DNA of 64,000 nt. Source: Nakamurella panacisegetis (lineage in GTDB: Bacteria; Actinomycetota; Actinomycetes; Mycobacteriales; Nakamurellaceae). The position numbers were made by a program, and so were the translations under genes. Location of the stretch: contig NZ_LT629710.1 in NCBI RefSeq assembly GCF_900104535.1, positions 4,437,501 through 4,501,500 on the forward strand, written 5' to 3'. Each line of letters begins with the position of its first letter. Position 1 is the first letter of the stretch. This document shows, piece after piece, positions 27,687 through 36,391 of the stretch. Under the pieces are notes generated by a model. The model saw only the letters and a program-made list of their open reading frames with translations, did not search any database and was not told the DNA's origin.

Positions 27687-28309
27687 GCGTGCGGCGTCGC
27701 CGGGACCGGCCCCCGCCACTTCCGCCAGATGGCCAGCAGCCGGAATCCGGTGATGAAGGCGGCGCAGAGGAACTGGGTCAGGGTCGTCGGGGCGCCGAAG
27801 TAGAGGGCGGTGACCGCCACCGTGCAGCCGAGGATGGCCGGGATCGCGTACAGCTGCGAATCGCGGCGTAGCACGGCCGGGATCTCGCCGCACAACAGAT
27901 CTCGCAGGATGCCGCCCCCGATACCGGTCACGACGCCGAGGATCACCGACGCCAGCGGACTGAGCCCGAACGCCAGGGCCTTGGCGGTGGCGCTGGTGCA
28001 GAACAGGCCGAGCCCGACCGCGTCGAAGAACTGCACGGCCCGGCGCAGCCTGGTCACCTGCGGGTGGAAGAAGAAGGTCAGCGCGGTGGCGACCAGCGGC
28101 ACCACCAGCCACCAGGTGTGGGTCAGCGCGTCCGGTGGCACCGATCCCATCAGCAGATCCCGGATGACGCCCCCGCCGAGAGCGGTGATCGTGGCCAGGA
28201 CGGTCATGCCGATCGCGTCGAACTGACGCCGCACCCCCATCAGAGCACCGGACAGCGCGAAAGCCGACAGGCCGATGTAGTTGAGGACCTCGGTGATCAG
28301 CGCCTGCAC
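27683..28309 (-). CDS. TRIC/UPF0126 family cation channel
   Basis: This membrane protein of about 208 residues has two internal repeats, each of three helices, with the family motif GGGVIRDLLMGSVP in the first and GGGILRDLLCGEIP in the second. A seventh C-terminal hydrophobic segment follows. Prokaryotic TRIC homologues are trimeric potassium-permeable channels; older names are UPF0126 or YicG. GTG 28309 fits the family N-terminus and leaves a 52-bp gap to the upstream hydratase gene. GTG 28390 would add 27 residues and overlap it by 29 bp. The stop overlaps acnR tail to tail. Confidence 0.85.
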   Translation of the reverse strand: MQALITEVLNYIGLSAFALSGALMGVRRQFDAIGMTVLATITALGGGVIRDLLMGSVPPDALTHTWWLVVPLVATALTFFFHPQVTRLRRAVQFFDAVGLGLFCTSATAKALAFGLSPLASVILGVVTGIGGGILRDLLCGEIPAVLRRDSQLYAIPAILGCTVAVTALYFGAPTTLTQFLCAAFITGFRLLAIWRKWRGPVPATPHA

Positions 28310-28361
28310 ACGCTGGATCGTGCCATGCCCCAACCCGGATGTCCGAGCCGCGGCGGCCGTC

Positions 28362-29168
28362 TCACTGGCCGGCGCCGGCCGCCAGTTCACGCAGACGGTT
28401 CAGCTGCTCGTGCTGCTCGGCCTGCAGCTGGTCGGCCGGCGTCGCGGTGACCGCCGAACCGATCAGGCGGGTGACGGCCCGAACCGCCTCGACCGGGCTG
28501 GACAGCAACGCGTCGGTCAGATCGGCGACGGCCCGTTCCAGGTCGTCGGCCGGCACCGCGGTGAGGGCCAGACCGATCTGGACGGCCTCTCCGGCGCTGA
28601 CCCGGCGCCCGGTCGCGCAGATCTCCAGGGCCCGCTGGAAGCCGACCGCCCTGGTCAGCCGACCGGTGCCGGTGAGGTCGGGCACCAGGCCCAGGGTCAC
28701 CTCGGCCATCGAGAACTGGGCATCGTCGGCGGCGACGAGAAGGTCGCAGGCCAAAGCCAACTGGAACCCGGCACCGATGGCGTACCCCTGCACGGCGGCG
28801 ACGGAGACGAACGAGGGGTCGGAGAGCCAGGTGAAGCCGCGTTGGAAGTCGGCGATCATGTTGTGCGCCACCGCATCGGGAGCCGAGGCGACCTGGAACA
28901 GCACCGAATCCGGACTCGGGGCCAGGATGCTCCGGTCGAGTCCGGCCGAGAACGCCTCCCCGGCTCCGGTGAGGACCACAACCCGTGTCTCCGCCGGAAC
29001 GCGGGAACCGATGTGCGCCAGTGCTTCCCACGTGGCCGGGAGCTGCGCGTTGCGGATGTCGGGCCGGTTCAGGGTGATCGTCAGGACCGGCCCGGCCGTC
29101 GACGCGACCAGCCGTCCCCGGGTCAGCAGATCGGTGTCGAACGGGGACTCGTCGGTGGGGGCGCTCAC
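28362..29168 (-). CDS. Enoyl-CoA hydratase/isomerase family protein
   Basis: This 268-residue crotonase-fold protein has LTITLNRPDIRNAQ at the N-terminus, the oxyanion-hole region SAGLD and AVQGYAIGAGFQLALACDLLVAADDAQF. The segment MAEVTLGLVPDLTGTGRL follows; it has Asp rather than the catalytic Glu in the second position used by typical hydratases, so a classical hydratase activity is uncertain and isomerase or other CoA chemistry is possible. The position beside a small HTH gene and an ABC-F gene matches echA12 (Rv1472) in M. tuberculosis. GTG 29168 is used. Confidence 0.85.
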   Translation of the reverse strand: MSAPTDESPFDTDLLTRGRLVASTAGPVLTITLNRPDIRNAQLPATWEALAHIGSRVPAETRVVVLTGAGEAFSAGLDRSILAPSPDSVLFQVASAPDAVAHNMIADFQRGFTWLSDPSFVSVAAVQGYAIGAGFQLALACDLLVAADDAQFSMAEVTLGLVPDLTGTGRLTRAVGFQRALEICATGRRVSAGEAVQIGLALTAVPADDLERAVADLTDALLSSPVEAVRAVTRLIGSAVTATPADQLQAEQHEQLNRLRELAAGAGQ

Positions 29169-29188
29169 CTGGTCATTGGTACCAGACG

Positions 29189-29446
29189 CTACTTCTTCTT
29201 CGTCCGGGTGGCACCGCCGCGACCTCGCAACGGGACGTCCGCATCGACCAGCAGGCGATGGACGAAGCCGTAGGAGCGACCGGTCCCGTCGGCCAGAGCT
29301 CGGATGCTCTGGCCCTTCTCGTACTTCTTCCGCAGGTCGGCGGTCAGCTTGTCGCGAGCGGAGCCGGTGATCCGGGCGCCCTTCCGGATGGCACCGGCCT
29401 TACCGGACTCTGCCTTGGTCGGAGTTGATGGCGACTCTGCAACCAC
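29189..29446 (-). CDS. Small basic helix-turn-helix protein (Rv1473A type)
   Basis: This 85-residue basic protein has a helix-turn-helix of the Hin/resolvase-like type (RKKYEKGQSIRALADGTGRSYGFVHRLLVDADVPLRGRGG) and a Lys-rich C-terminus. This motif is common to small actinobacterial proteins annotated as transcriptional regulators. It starts at GTG 29446 behind GAAGG and lies 20 bp before echA, on the same strand as the ABC-F gene. In M. tuberculosis the small protein Rv1473A sits in the same place. It probably binds DNA; targets are unknown. Confidence 0.8.
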   Translation of the reverse strand: MVAESPSTPTKAESGKAGAIRKGARITGSARDKLTADLRKKYEKGQSIRALADGTGRSYGFVHRLLVDADVPLRGRGGATRTKKK

Positions 29447-29591
29447 GTCCGCACCTTCTTCTGCTCATCGAGTCGGACCCGGTGCGACGGCGGCGTCGAC
29501 GATCGCGCACACCACATCGGGAGTGATCAACCCCATGATCGAGCAGAACGTCCGGCTTCGCCACCGCTGGCGCAGCGGCGCCGGAAAATCG

Positions 29592-31205
29592 TCAGGCGAG
29601 CTCGACGAGATCCAGGTAGTCGGCCGACCAGTGGTCCTCGCTGCCGTCGGGCAGCAGGATGACGCGCTCGGGGTGCAGCGCAGCGACCGCACCCGGGTCG
29701 TGGGTGACCAGGACGACCGCGCCGGCGTACCGGCGGAGTGCGTCCAGCACCTGCTCCCGGCTGGCCGGGTCGAGGTTGTTGGTCGGTTCGTCCAGCAGGA
29801 GCACGTTGGCCGCGGAGGACACCAGCCCGGCCAGGGCGAGCCTGGTCTTCTCGCCGCCGGACAGGGTTCCGGCCGGCTGCTCGAGCTGCTCCCCGGTGAA
29901 CAGGAAGGTGCCCAGCAGGTTCCGCAGTTCCTGGGCCCCGGCATCCGGGGCCGCGCTGCGGATGTTCTCCCACACCGTGCGGTCGGGATCCAGGGTTTCG
30001 TGCTCCTGGGCGTAGTAGCCGAGCTTGAGGCCGTGACCCGGCTCGACCGCGCCGGTGTCCGGCTTCTCGCGGCCGCCCAACAATTTGAGCAAGGTCGTCT
30101 TGCCGGCGCCGTTGAAGCCCAGCACCACCACCCGGCTCCCCCGGTCGATGGCCAGGTCGACCCCGGTGAAGATCTCCAGCGACCCGTAGTGCTTGGACAG
30201 GTTCTTGGCGGTGAGCGGCGTCTTGCCGCAGGGGGCCGGCTCCGGGAATCGGATCTTGGCCACCCGGTCGGAGACCCGCACCTCGTCCAGGTTCGAGATC
30301 AGCGCCTCGGCCCGCCGGACCATCTGGTGTGCCGCGGCGGCCTTGGTCGCCTTGGCCCCGAGCTTGGCCGCCTGGGTCATCAGGACGGACGCCTTCTTCT
30401 CGGCGTTCGCCCGTTCCCGGCGTCGCCGCTGCTCGTCGGTGGCCCTGGCGTCCAGGTACCGACTCCAGGTCATGTTGTAGACGTCGAGTTCGCCGCGGAC
30501 GGCGTCCAGGAACCACACCTTGTTGACCACGGCGGCCAGTAGTTCCACATCGTGGGAGATGATCACCAGCCCACCGCTGAAGCTCTTGAGGAAGTCGCGC
30601 AGCCAGGTGATGGAATCGGCGTCGAGGTGGTTGGTCGGCTCGTCCAGCAGCAGCATCGTGCCGTCGCCGGCGTCGGCCGCGGCGAACAGGATCCGGGCCA
30701 GCTCCACCCGGCGGCGCTGGCCGCCGGACAGGGTGCGCATCGGCTGCTCCAGGATCCGGTCGGGCAGGCCCAGGTTCGAGGTGATCCGGGCCGCCTCCGA
30801 CTCGGCGGCGTACCCGCCGAGGCTGGAGAACCGCTCCTCGATCCGGCCGTACCGCTCGACCGCGGCATCCCGCTCGGCGCCGGTCAGCTCGGCCATCTGG
30901 ATGTGCACCTTCTCCAGCTGGGCCACCATGACGTCCAGGCCGCGAGCCGAGAGCACCCGGTCCTTCGCCGTCATGTCCAGGTCGCCCTCGCGGGGATCCT
31001 GCGGCAGGTAGCCCAGCGGGCCGCTGATGGTGATGGTGCCGGCGTAGGGCTGACTCTCCCCGGCCAGGACGCGCAGGCTGGTCGTCTTGCCGGCGCCGTT
31101 GCGTCCGACGAGGCCGACGCGGTCGCCGTGCTGAAGGCGCACGGTGGTGTCGGCGAGCAGGATCCGGGTCCCAGCCCGCAGTTCAAGGCCGGTTGCGGTG
31201 ATCAC
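29592..31205 (-). CDS. ABC-F family ATPase
   Basis: This 537-residue soluble protein has two ABC domains and no membrane segments. Walker A motifs are GRNGAGKTT and GFNGAGKTT, signatures are LSGGQRRR and LSGGEKTR, and Walker B motifs are MLLLDEPTNHLD and VLLLDEPTNNLD. The two are joined by a charged linker helix (the P-site tRNA-interaction motif region, about residues 240-310). ABC-F proteins act on the ribosome, easing stalled translation or protecting against antibiotics. A TAGAAT -10 ends 8 nt before GTG 31205, so the transcript is probably leaderless, and the 17 extra codons upstream are not used. It corresponds to Rv1473. Confidence 0.9.
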   Translation of the reverse strand: MITATGLELRAGTRILLADTTVRLQHGDRVGLVGRNGAGKTTSLRVLAGESQPYAGTITISGPLGYLPQDPREGDLDMTAKDRVLSARGLDVMVAQLEKVHIQMAELTGAERDAAVERYGRIEERFSSLGGYAAESEAARITSNLGLPDRILEQPMRTLSGGQRRRVELARILFAAADAGDGTMLLLDEPTNHLDADSITWLRDFLKSFSGGLVIISHDVELLAAVVNKVWFLDAVRGELDVYNMTWSRYLDARATDEQRRRRERANAEKKASVLMTQAAKLGAKATKAAAAHQMVRRAEALISNLDEVRVSDRVAKIRFPEPAPCGKTPLTAKNLSKHYGSLEIFTGVDLAIDRGSRVVVLGFNGAGKTTLLKLLGGREKPDTGAVEPGHGLKLGYYAQEHETLDPDRTVWENIRSAAPDAGAQELRNLLGTFLFTGEQLEQPAGTLSGGEKTRLALAGLVSSAANVLLLDEPTNNLDPASREQVLDALRRYAGAVVLVTHDPGAVAALHPERVILLPDGSEDHWSADYLDLVELA

Positions 31206-31213
31206 GTGTTCCG

Positions 31214-31219
31214 ATTCTA
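31214..31219 (-). promoter_or_regulatory. -10 element of the ABC-F gene
   Basis: TAGAAT on the minus strand differs from TATAAT at one base and ends 8 nt before GTG 31205. No clear -35 is present. It decides the start codon in favour of a leaderless GTG. Confidence 0.5.
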
Positions 31220-31289
31220 CCGGGGCCGCGGGTCCGGCCCCGCCACGACCGGGCATCCGGCCTGGTGAGTCCGCCCACGTCCGGACCGG

Positions 31290-33692
31290 CTACCGGCCGA
31301 ATCCGGCCTTCCGCAGGGCATCGGCGAGGGATCCGGACGCCGCCGGCTCGGGCCGCCGGGCCGGCTGGTTGCCGCCCTTGCCGGGCGGGCGGGTCCCCCG
31401 GTTCTGCTCTGGCCGTCCGCCGCCGGCACGGGGGGCCTTGGCCCCGGGTTCGTCGTCCAGGCGCAGGGTCAGCGAGATCCGCGCGCGAGCGGGGTCGACC
31501 TCCATCACCTTGACCTTCACCACCTGGCCCGACCTGACCACCTCGCGGGGGTCGGAGACGAACTTGTTGCTCATGGCCGAGACGTGCACCAGGCCGTCCT
31601 GATGCACGCCGACGTCGACGAACGCGCCGAATGCGGCAACGTTGGTGACGACCCCCTCCAGCACCATCCCGACCCGGAGATCGGTGACCTTCTCGACGCC
31701 GTCGGCGAAGGTGGCGGTGGTGAAGGCGGGCCGCGGGTCGCGACCGGGCTTCTCCAGCTCGGTCAGGATGTCGGACACCGTCGGCACCCCGAACTTGTCA
31801 TCGACGAACTTCTCCGGAGCCAGGGTTCGGAGCAGGGCGGAGTTGCCGATCAGGTCGTCCAGCCCGGTGCCGGTGTCCTTCAGGATCCGCCGGACCACCG
31901 GGTAGGCCTCCGGGTGGACGCTGGAACGGTCGAGCGGATCCGCGCCGCCGGCGATCCGCAGGAATCCGGCGCACTGTTCGTACGCCTTCGGCCCCAGCCG
32001 GGGCACGTTCTTCAACGCGCCGCGAGAGGCGAAGGGGCCGTTGGAATCCCGGTGGCTGACGATGTTCTCGGCCAGGGTCGTGGTGATGCCGGAGACGCGG
32101 GCCAACAGCGGAACCGAGGCGGTGTTCACGTCGACGCCGACCGCATTCACGCAGTCCTCCACCACCGCGTCCAGCGATTTCGCGAGCACCGACTCGGCCA
32201 GGTCATGCTGGTACTGCCCGACGCCGATCGACTTCGGATCGATCTTGACCAGCTCGGCCAGCGGATCCTGCAGCCGCCGGGCGATCGACACGGCGCCGCG
32301 GATCGACACGTCAAGGTCGGGCAGCTCGGCCGACGCGTAGGGGCTGGCCGAGTAGACCGAGGCCCCGGCCTCCGACACCACGATCTTGGTCAGCCCGGGC
32401 ACCCGCGCGATCAGCTCGGTGGCCAGCCGGTCGGTCTCGCGGGAGGCCGTGCCGTTGCCGATCGAGATCAGTTCCACGTGATGGGTGACCACCAGCTGGT
32501 GCAGGGCGGCCAGGGCGGCATCCCAGCGGTTGTGCGGCTGGTGCGGGTAGATGGTGTCGATAGCCACCACCTTCCCGGTCCCGTCGACCACGGCGACCTT
32601 GACGCCGGTCCGGAACCCCGGGTCCAGCCCAAGGGTCGGACGGCTGCCGGCCGGGGCGGCCAGCAGCAGATCACGCAGGTTGGACGCGAAGACACCGGCC
32701 GCCGCCTGCTCGGCCGACTGCCGCAAGCGCATCCGCACGTCGATCCCGAGAGAGACCGAGAGCCTTGTCCGCCAGGCCCACCGCACCGTCTCGCGCAGCC
32801 ACTTGTCGGCCGCCCGGCCCTGGTCGGCGATGCCGAACCGGGCGGCGATCCGGCGTTCGTAGTCACTCGGTGTCGCGTCCAGGGGGTCGGGATCGGCCGG
32901 CTCTGGACTCACCGTGACGTCCAGGACGTCGTCCTTCTCGCCCCGGAACATGGCCAGCACCCGGTGGGACGGCAGCGTGGTCAGCTTCTCGGCGAACTCG
33001 AAGTAGTCGGCGAACTTGGCGCCGTCCTGCTCCTTGCCCTTTCGCACGGCGGCCACCAGGCGGCCCCTGGTCCACAGCAACTCGCGGAGCCCGCCGACCA
33101 GGTCGGCGTCCTCGCCGAACCGTTCGACCAGGATGGCTCGGGCCCCCTGCAGGGCCTCGGCGGGGTCGTTCACCCCCTTGTCGGCATCGACGAAGGCGGC
33201 CGCGACGGCCTCGGGAGTCTGGTTCGGGTCCTTGAGCAGGGTGAAGGCCAGCGGCTCGAGACCGGCCTCGCGGGCGATCTGGGCCTTGGTCCGGCGCTTG
33301 GTCTTGTAGGGCAGGTAGATGTCCTCGAGCCGCGCCTTGGAGTCGGCGGCGGCCAGGCTCTGCTCCAGCGCAACCGTGAGCTTGCCCTGACCGCGGATGG
33401 AGTCGATGATCGCGGCCCGTCGATCGTCCAGCTCCCGCAGGTAGGTCAGCCGTTCCTCGAGGTCACGCAGCTGGGCGTCGTCCAGGGTGCCCGTCGCCTC
33501 CTTGCGGTAGCGGGCGATGAACGGGACGGTGGCGCCCCCGTCGAGCATGTCGATCGCCGCGGTGACCTGCCACTGTCCGACGTTGAGTTCGGCCGCGATC
33601 CGGCTGCTGACGGAGGGGATGGGCGTGTTCGGAACCTCGGTCGGGGCCGTGATGGCGGGCGCGCCGGGAGCGCTGACAGCTTCGGTGGGCAC
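31290..33692 (-). CDS. tex: Tex-family transcription accessory protein
   Basis: This RNA-binding protein of about 800 residues has the Tex N-terminal domain (RIAAELNVGQWQVTAAIDMLDGGATVPFIARYRKEATG), the YqgF/RuvC-like domain (LGLDPGFRTGVKVAVVDGTGKVV), the helix-hairpin-helix region (ISHRDSNGPFASRGALKNVPRLGPKAYEQ) and a C-terminal S1 domain (GMVLEGVVTNVAAFGAFVDVGVHQDGLVHVS). A Pro/Gly/Arg-rich tail follows. Tex is conserved and affects transcription and stress tolerance. GTG 33692 is preferred because of an AGCAGGA site; ATG 33767 would add 25 residues. It is transcribed alone. Confidence 0.93.
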   Translation of the reverse strand: MPTEAVSAPGAPAITAPTEVPNTPIPSVSSRIAAELNVGQWQVTAAIDMLDGGATVPFIARYRKEATGTLDDAQLRDLEERLTYLRELDDRRAAIIDSIRGQGKLTVALEQSLAAADSKARLEDIYLPYKTKRRTKAQIAREAGLEPLAFTLLKDPNQTPEAVAAAFVDADKGVNDPAEALQGARAILVERFGEDADLVGGLRELLWTRGRLVAAVRKGKEQDGAKFADYFEFAEKLTTLPSHRVLAMFRGEKDDVLDVTVSPEPADPDPLDATPSDYERRIAARFGIADQGRAADKWLRETVRWAWRTRLSVSLGIDVRMRLRQSAEQAAAGVFASNLRDLLLAAPAGSRPTLGLDPGFRTGVKVAVVDGTGKVVAIDTIYPHQPHNRWDAALAALHQLVVTHHVELISIGNGTASRETDRLATELIARVPGLTKIVVSEAGASVYSASPYASAELPDLDVSIRGAVSIARRLQDPLAELVKIDPKSIGVGQYQHDLAESVLAKSLDAVVEDCVNAVGVDVNTASVPLLARVSGITTTLAENIVSHRDSNGPFASRGALKNVPRLGPKAYEQCAGFLRIAGGADPLDRSSVHPEAYPVVRRILKDTGTGLDDLIGNSALLRTLAPEKFVDDKFGVPTVSDILTELEKPGRDPRPAFTTATFADGVEKVTDLRVGMVLEGVVTNVAAFGAFVDVGVHQDGLVHVSAMSNKFVSDPREVVRSGQVVKVKVMEVDPARARISLTLRLDDEPGAKAPRAGGGRPEQNRGTRPPGKGGNQPARRPEPAASGSLADALRKAGFGR

Positions 33693-33827
33693 TGATCCTG
33701 CTTTCAATTCGTGGTGCGGTTGCGAAGGCGGTGTCCGGACCGGCTTCTCGTCCCGGACCCGGGTCATTGTGCCTTGCCGGGACCTGGGTCCCGGTACCCG
33801 CGGCGCATCCCGGGTGATACTTGACCG

Positions 33828-34103
33828 GTGATCCTGACTCGTGGGTGGTCCCTGTTCCTGGTCGTCGTCGGCGTCTTCAACTGGGTCATCTGGCCGCGGT
33901 TCTCAGTGGCCGTCTGGCAGGACCGTCGAGCCTGGTCGGGGGCCGTCGGGCACTCGTCACCGACGTCGTTCCTGCTGGTCCACGCGGTACTGGTGATCAC
34001 GGCGGTGATACTCGGCACGATCGTCGGCGTGCTCGGGATCCGCGGCTACCTGGCCTCGCGGCGCCGGGTGGCTGCTCCGCGAAACGTGGCCGAGCCGGTC
34101 TGA
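33828..34103 (+). CDS. SCO4848-family membrane protein
   Basis: This 91-residue actinobacterial protein has two membrane segments (WSLFLVVVGVFNWVIWPRF and SFLLVHAVLVITAVILGTIVGVLGIRGY). It carries the family pattern FNWVIWPRF..AVWQDRRAW....SP..FLLVH. The function is unknown. GTG 33828 is preceded by GATACT ending about 7 nt upstream, which suggests a leaderless transcript. It is divergent from tex and convergent with the acVLRF1 gene, 14 bp from its end. Confidence 0.8.
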   Translation: MILTRGWSLFLVVVGVFNWVIWPRFSVAVWQDRRAWSGAVGHSSPTSFLLVHAVLVITAVILGTIVGVLGIRGYLASRRRVAAPRNVAEPV

Positions 34104-34117
34104 CCGGCCGGTCCCGG

Positions 34118-34816
34118 TCAGCTCGGTCCGGCCAACCGGGCCATCTGCTCCCGCGTCCGCACCACGATGCGCACCACCAGGCTGCGCTGTGCGACCTCGT
34201 CGAGGACGGCCCGGCGCGGTTCCGGGATGTCGCCGAACGTCCGGGACGGCAACCGGGTCAACGGTTTCAGGGCCGGTTCGGCCATCACTCGCTTCAGCGC
34301 GGCCGCGTCACCGGCCAGCACCAGGCCGCCGAACCGATCGGCCAGCGGCAGCAGCACCCGCTCGGCGGTCTGCGCGGCATCGGCCAGCGAGGCCGTCAAC
34401 TGGTTGCCGCGTCGCCGGGCGTACCGCTGCTGCGACCAACCGCCGGCCGCGGTGCGGCCCTGCAGGTAGGCCCGGTCGGTGGACGACGAGAGCACCACCG
34501 AGTCCCGGGCGGTGCCGATCGAGTGCGCGCCGCCGCGCACCAGCACCAGACCGAGCAGGCCGATACCGGCCAGATGATCGACCAGGGCCTCGACCGGCTC
34601 GCGGTTTCCGATCGACATCGGACCGAACGGCACCTCGATCCGCGCCACCGTGCCGTCGCCGGCGGTGATCTCCAGCCGGTCCGGATGCGCGAGCAGATCC
34701 TGGACACCCTCGTTGCGGCCGGCGAACCGGTTGACCCAACCCACCACGCGGCCGGCCGAGATCTCCACCTCGATGCCGCCGCCGGCGGCCGGGCGGGGAC
34801 GTCCGACGGTGCTCAC
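34118..34816 (-). CDS. acVLRF1-family peptidyl-tRNA hydrolase
   Basis: This 232-residue member of the actinobacterial Vms1-like release factor family is a relative of eRF1 and Vms1/ANKZF1, which release nascent chains from stalled ribosomes. The diagnostic loop GGWSQQRYARRRGNQ (about residues 125-139) carries the glutamine equivalent to the GxxQ release motif. LVLAGDAAALKRVM and the C-terminal helices fit the family. It starts at GTG 34816, 7 bp after dgt, and is probably co-transcribed with it. A role in ribosome rescue is inferred from family knowledge only. Confidence 0.85.
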   Translation of the reverse strand: MSTVGRPRPAAGGGIEVEISAGRVVGWVNRFAGRNEGVQDLLAHPDRLEITAGDGTVARIEVPFGPMSIGNREPVEALVDHLAGIGLLGLVLVRGGAHSIGTARDSVVLSSSTDRAYLQGRTAAGGWSQQRYARRRGNQLTASLADAAQTAERVLLPLADRFGGLVLAGDAAALKRVMAEPALKPLTRLPSRTFGDIPEPRRAVLDEVAQRSLVVRIVVRTREQMARLAGPS

Positions 34817-34823
34817 GGCCCGG

Positions 34824-36353
34824 TCACAGGGCCGACCCCGCGTCCCAGAGCCGGGCGGCGTGGCCGGCCAGGGTGGTGGCGGAGTTGACCGCCCGATCGT
34901 CGGTCAGGGAGGCGACGTAGTCGATGATCCCCCGGCCCCGGCCCCACCGGATCAGGTCGTCCGGGCTGCCCCCGGCCTCGCCGGTACTGCTGATCAGCAG
35001 ACCCGGGTTGGTCACGGCAAGCTGCTGGTAGCCCTCGGTGGCCAACTCGACCAGATCGATCAGCCGCCGCGGGGCCCGGGCGGCGTCGGCCGGATCGGCC
35101 AGCCAGGAGTCCAGGTCCCCGACCAGCGCGGCCATCACCTGGCCCTGGCCCCGCTGGAACATGGCCAGGTCCGGCCGGTCGAGGACGAAGCGCTGATGGA
35201 CGAACTTCAGCACGGCCACCTCGTGCCAGGCCTGCCGGTCCAACGAGACGTGACCGGCCCGCGGCGGCGGATCGGCCGAGACCAGGATCGAGTCCTGGAG
35301 ATGAGCGATCCAGCTGCGGGTGAACTCACCCACCAGGCGCTCCGCGGCCAACGACGAGTCGAACGGCACGGCCAGCAGCCCGTCGACCAGGTCGCTGCCC
35401 ACTCGCCCCACCGCCACGGCGAATGCTTCGTCGTCGACCATCCAGCCGTCCTTGGCGTGCAGCCGCCGCCGGAGGAGCTCCAGGGAATTCCCCGGCAACC
35501 GCTCGTTCGCCCGCAACTCGCGCAGGTCGGCCGTCTCCAGTTCGGCCCGGCGCCGGATCCAGGTGCGGAACTCCGCCGAGACCGAGGCGTGCTGCAGTAC
35601 CCCGGCCCGGTGGAAGTCATCCAGGTCGTGCAGCGAATAGGCGATGTCGTCCGCGATGTCCATGACGCTGCACTCGACCGTCTGCCGCCAGGGTTTGATC
35701 AGTGGATACGCGGCCAGGACCTCCGTCATCTCGCCGGCGTCGAGCACGTAGGCCGAGAACTTCCCCGACCCAAGGCCCTCCTCGCCCTCGCCGCCGCCCC
35801 GGGGCGGGTGCGCCGCGGTGCTCGGGTGCGGGCTCGGGACGCCGAACCGGGCCCACGGGTACTTGAGCACCGCCGCCCGGACCGCCGCGGTCAGGTTCAG
35901 CCCTTCGCCGTCGGTACCGTGCACGTCGAGTTCGGTCACGATGCGGAAGGTCTGGGCGTTGCCTTCGAAGCCGTCGGCCAGACCGAACCGGGACCGGGCG
36001 ATGCGATCCAGGACGCGTTCGCCGAGATGCCCGAACGGCGGATGCCCCAGGTCGTGCGCGGTGGCTGCAGCCTGGATGACCACCGGATCGCAGCCACCGA
36101 GACCGGCCAGCAGTTCCTGGTGGGGGCCGCGGTTCAACTTCACGGCGATCGCCCGGGCCACCGCGGCCACCTTGATCGAATGGGTCAACCGGTTCTGCAC
36201 CGACTGTCCGGCGGCCCCCTGGGAGATCACCTGGGTGACGGCCGACAGCCGGGAGAAGTACGGCGAGAATCGGATGCGGTCCAGATCCTCGCGGTACGCG
36301 GCGACCGGATCGGTGTCGGGGGAACCGTTGCGGCGGGCGAGACGCGAATCCAT
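34824..36353 (-). CDS. dgt: Deoxyguanosinetriphosphate triphosphohydrolase-like protein
   Basis: This 509-residue HD-domain enzyme hydrolyses dGTP or other dNTPs to the deoxynucleoside and triphosphate. The metal-binding residues are in RLTHSIKVAAVARA and AATAHDLGHPPFGH, with a later Asp in DIADDIAYSLHDLDDF. The length fits the longer actinobacterial form. An insert with Pro/His/Gly-rich sequence (PSPHPSTAAHPPRGGGEG, about residues 175-192) is unusual and looks like a loop. The start ATG 36353 is preceded by TAGGTT ending 6 nt upstream, so it may be leaderless. The gene is upstream of and close to acVLRF1. Confidence 0.9.
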   Translation of the reverse strand: MDSRLARRNGSPDTDPVAAYREDLDRIRFSPYFSRLSAVTQVISQGAAGQSVQNRLTHSIKVAAVARAIAVKLNRGPHQELLAGLGGCDPVVIQAAATAHDLGHPPFGHLGERVLDRIARSRFGLADGFEGNAQTFRIVTELDVHGTDGEGLNLTAAVRAAVLKYPWARFGVPSPHPSTAAHPPRGGGEGEEGLGSGKFSAYVLDAGEMTEVLAAYPLIKPWRQTVECSVMDIADDIAYSLHDLDDFHRAGVLQHASVSAEFRTWIRRRAELETADLRELRANERLPGNSLELLRRRLHAKDGWMVDDEAFAVAVGRVGSDLVDGLLAVPFDSSLAAERLVGEFTRSWIAHLQDSILVSADPPPRAGHVSLDRQAWHEVAVLKFVHQRFVLDRPDLAMFQRGQGQVMAALVGDLDSWLADPADAARAPRRLIDLVELATEGYQQLAVTNPGLLISSTGEAGGSPDDLIRWGRGRGIIDYVASLTDDRAVNSATTLAGHAARLWDAGSAL

Positions 36354-36359
36354 GCTGGC

Positions 36360-36365
36360 AACCTA
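36360..36365 (-). promoter_or_regulatory. -10 element of dgt
   Basis: TAGGTT on the minus strand fits TANNNT and ends 6 nt before ATG 36353. No Shine-Dalgarno sequence fits in this space, so the transcript is probably leaderless. The -35 is not recognisable. Confidence 0.4.
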
Positions 36366-36372
36366 CCGGGGT

Positions 36373-36391
36373 CGACGGCGCGCAGCCGTCG
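36373..36391 (-). terminator. Hairpin after the EamA gene
   Basis: A 7-bp stem (CGACGGC and GCCGTCG) with a 5-nt loop lies directly after the EamA stop and upstream of dgt. There is no T-run, so it is at most a weak or factor-dependent terminator. Confidence 0.3.
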
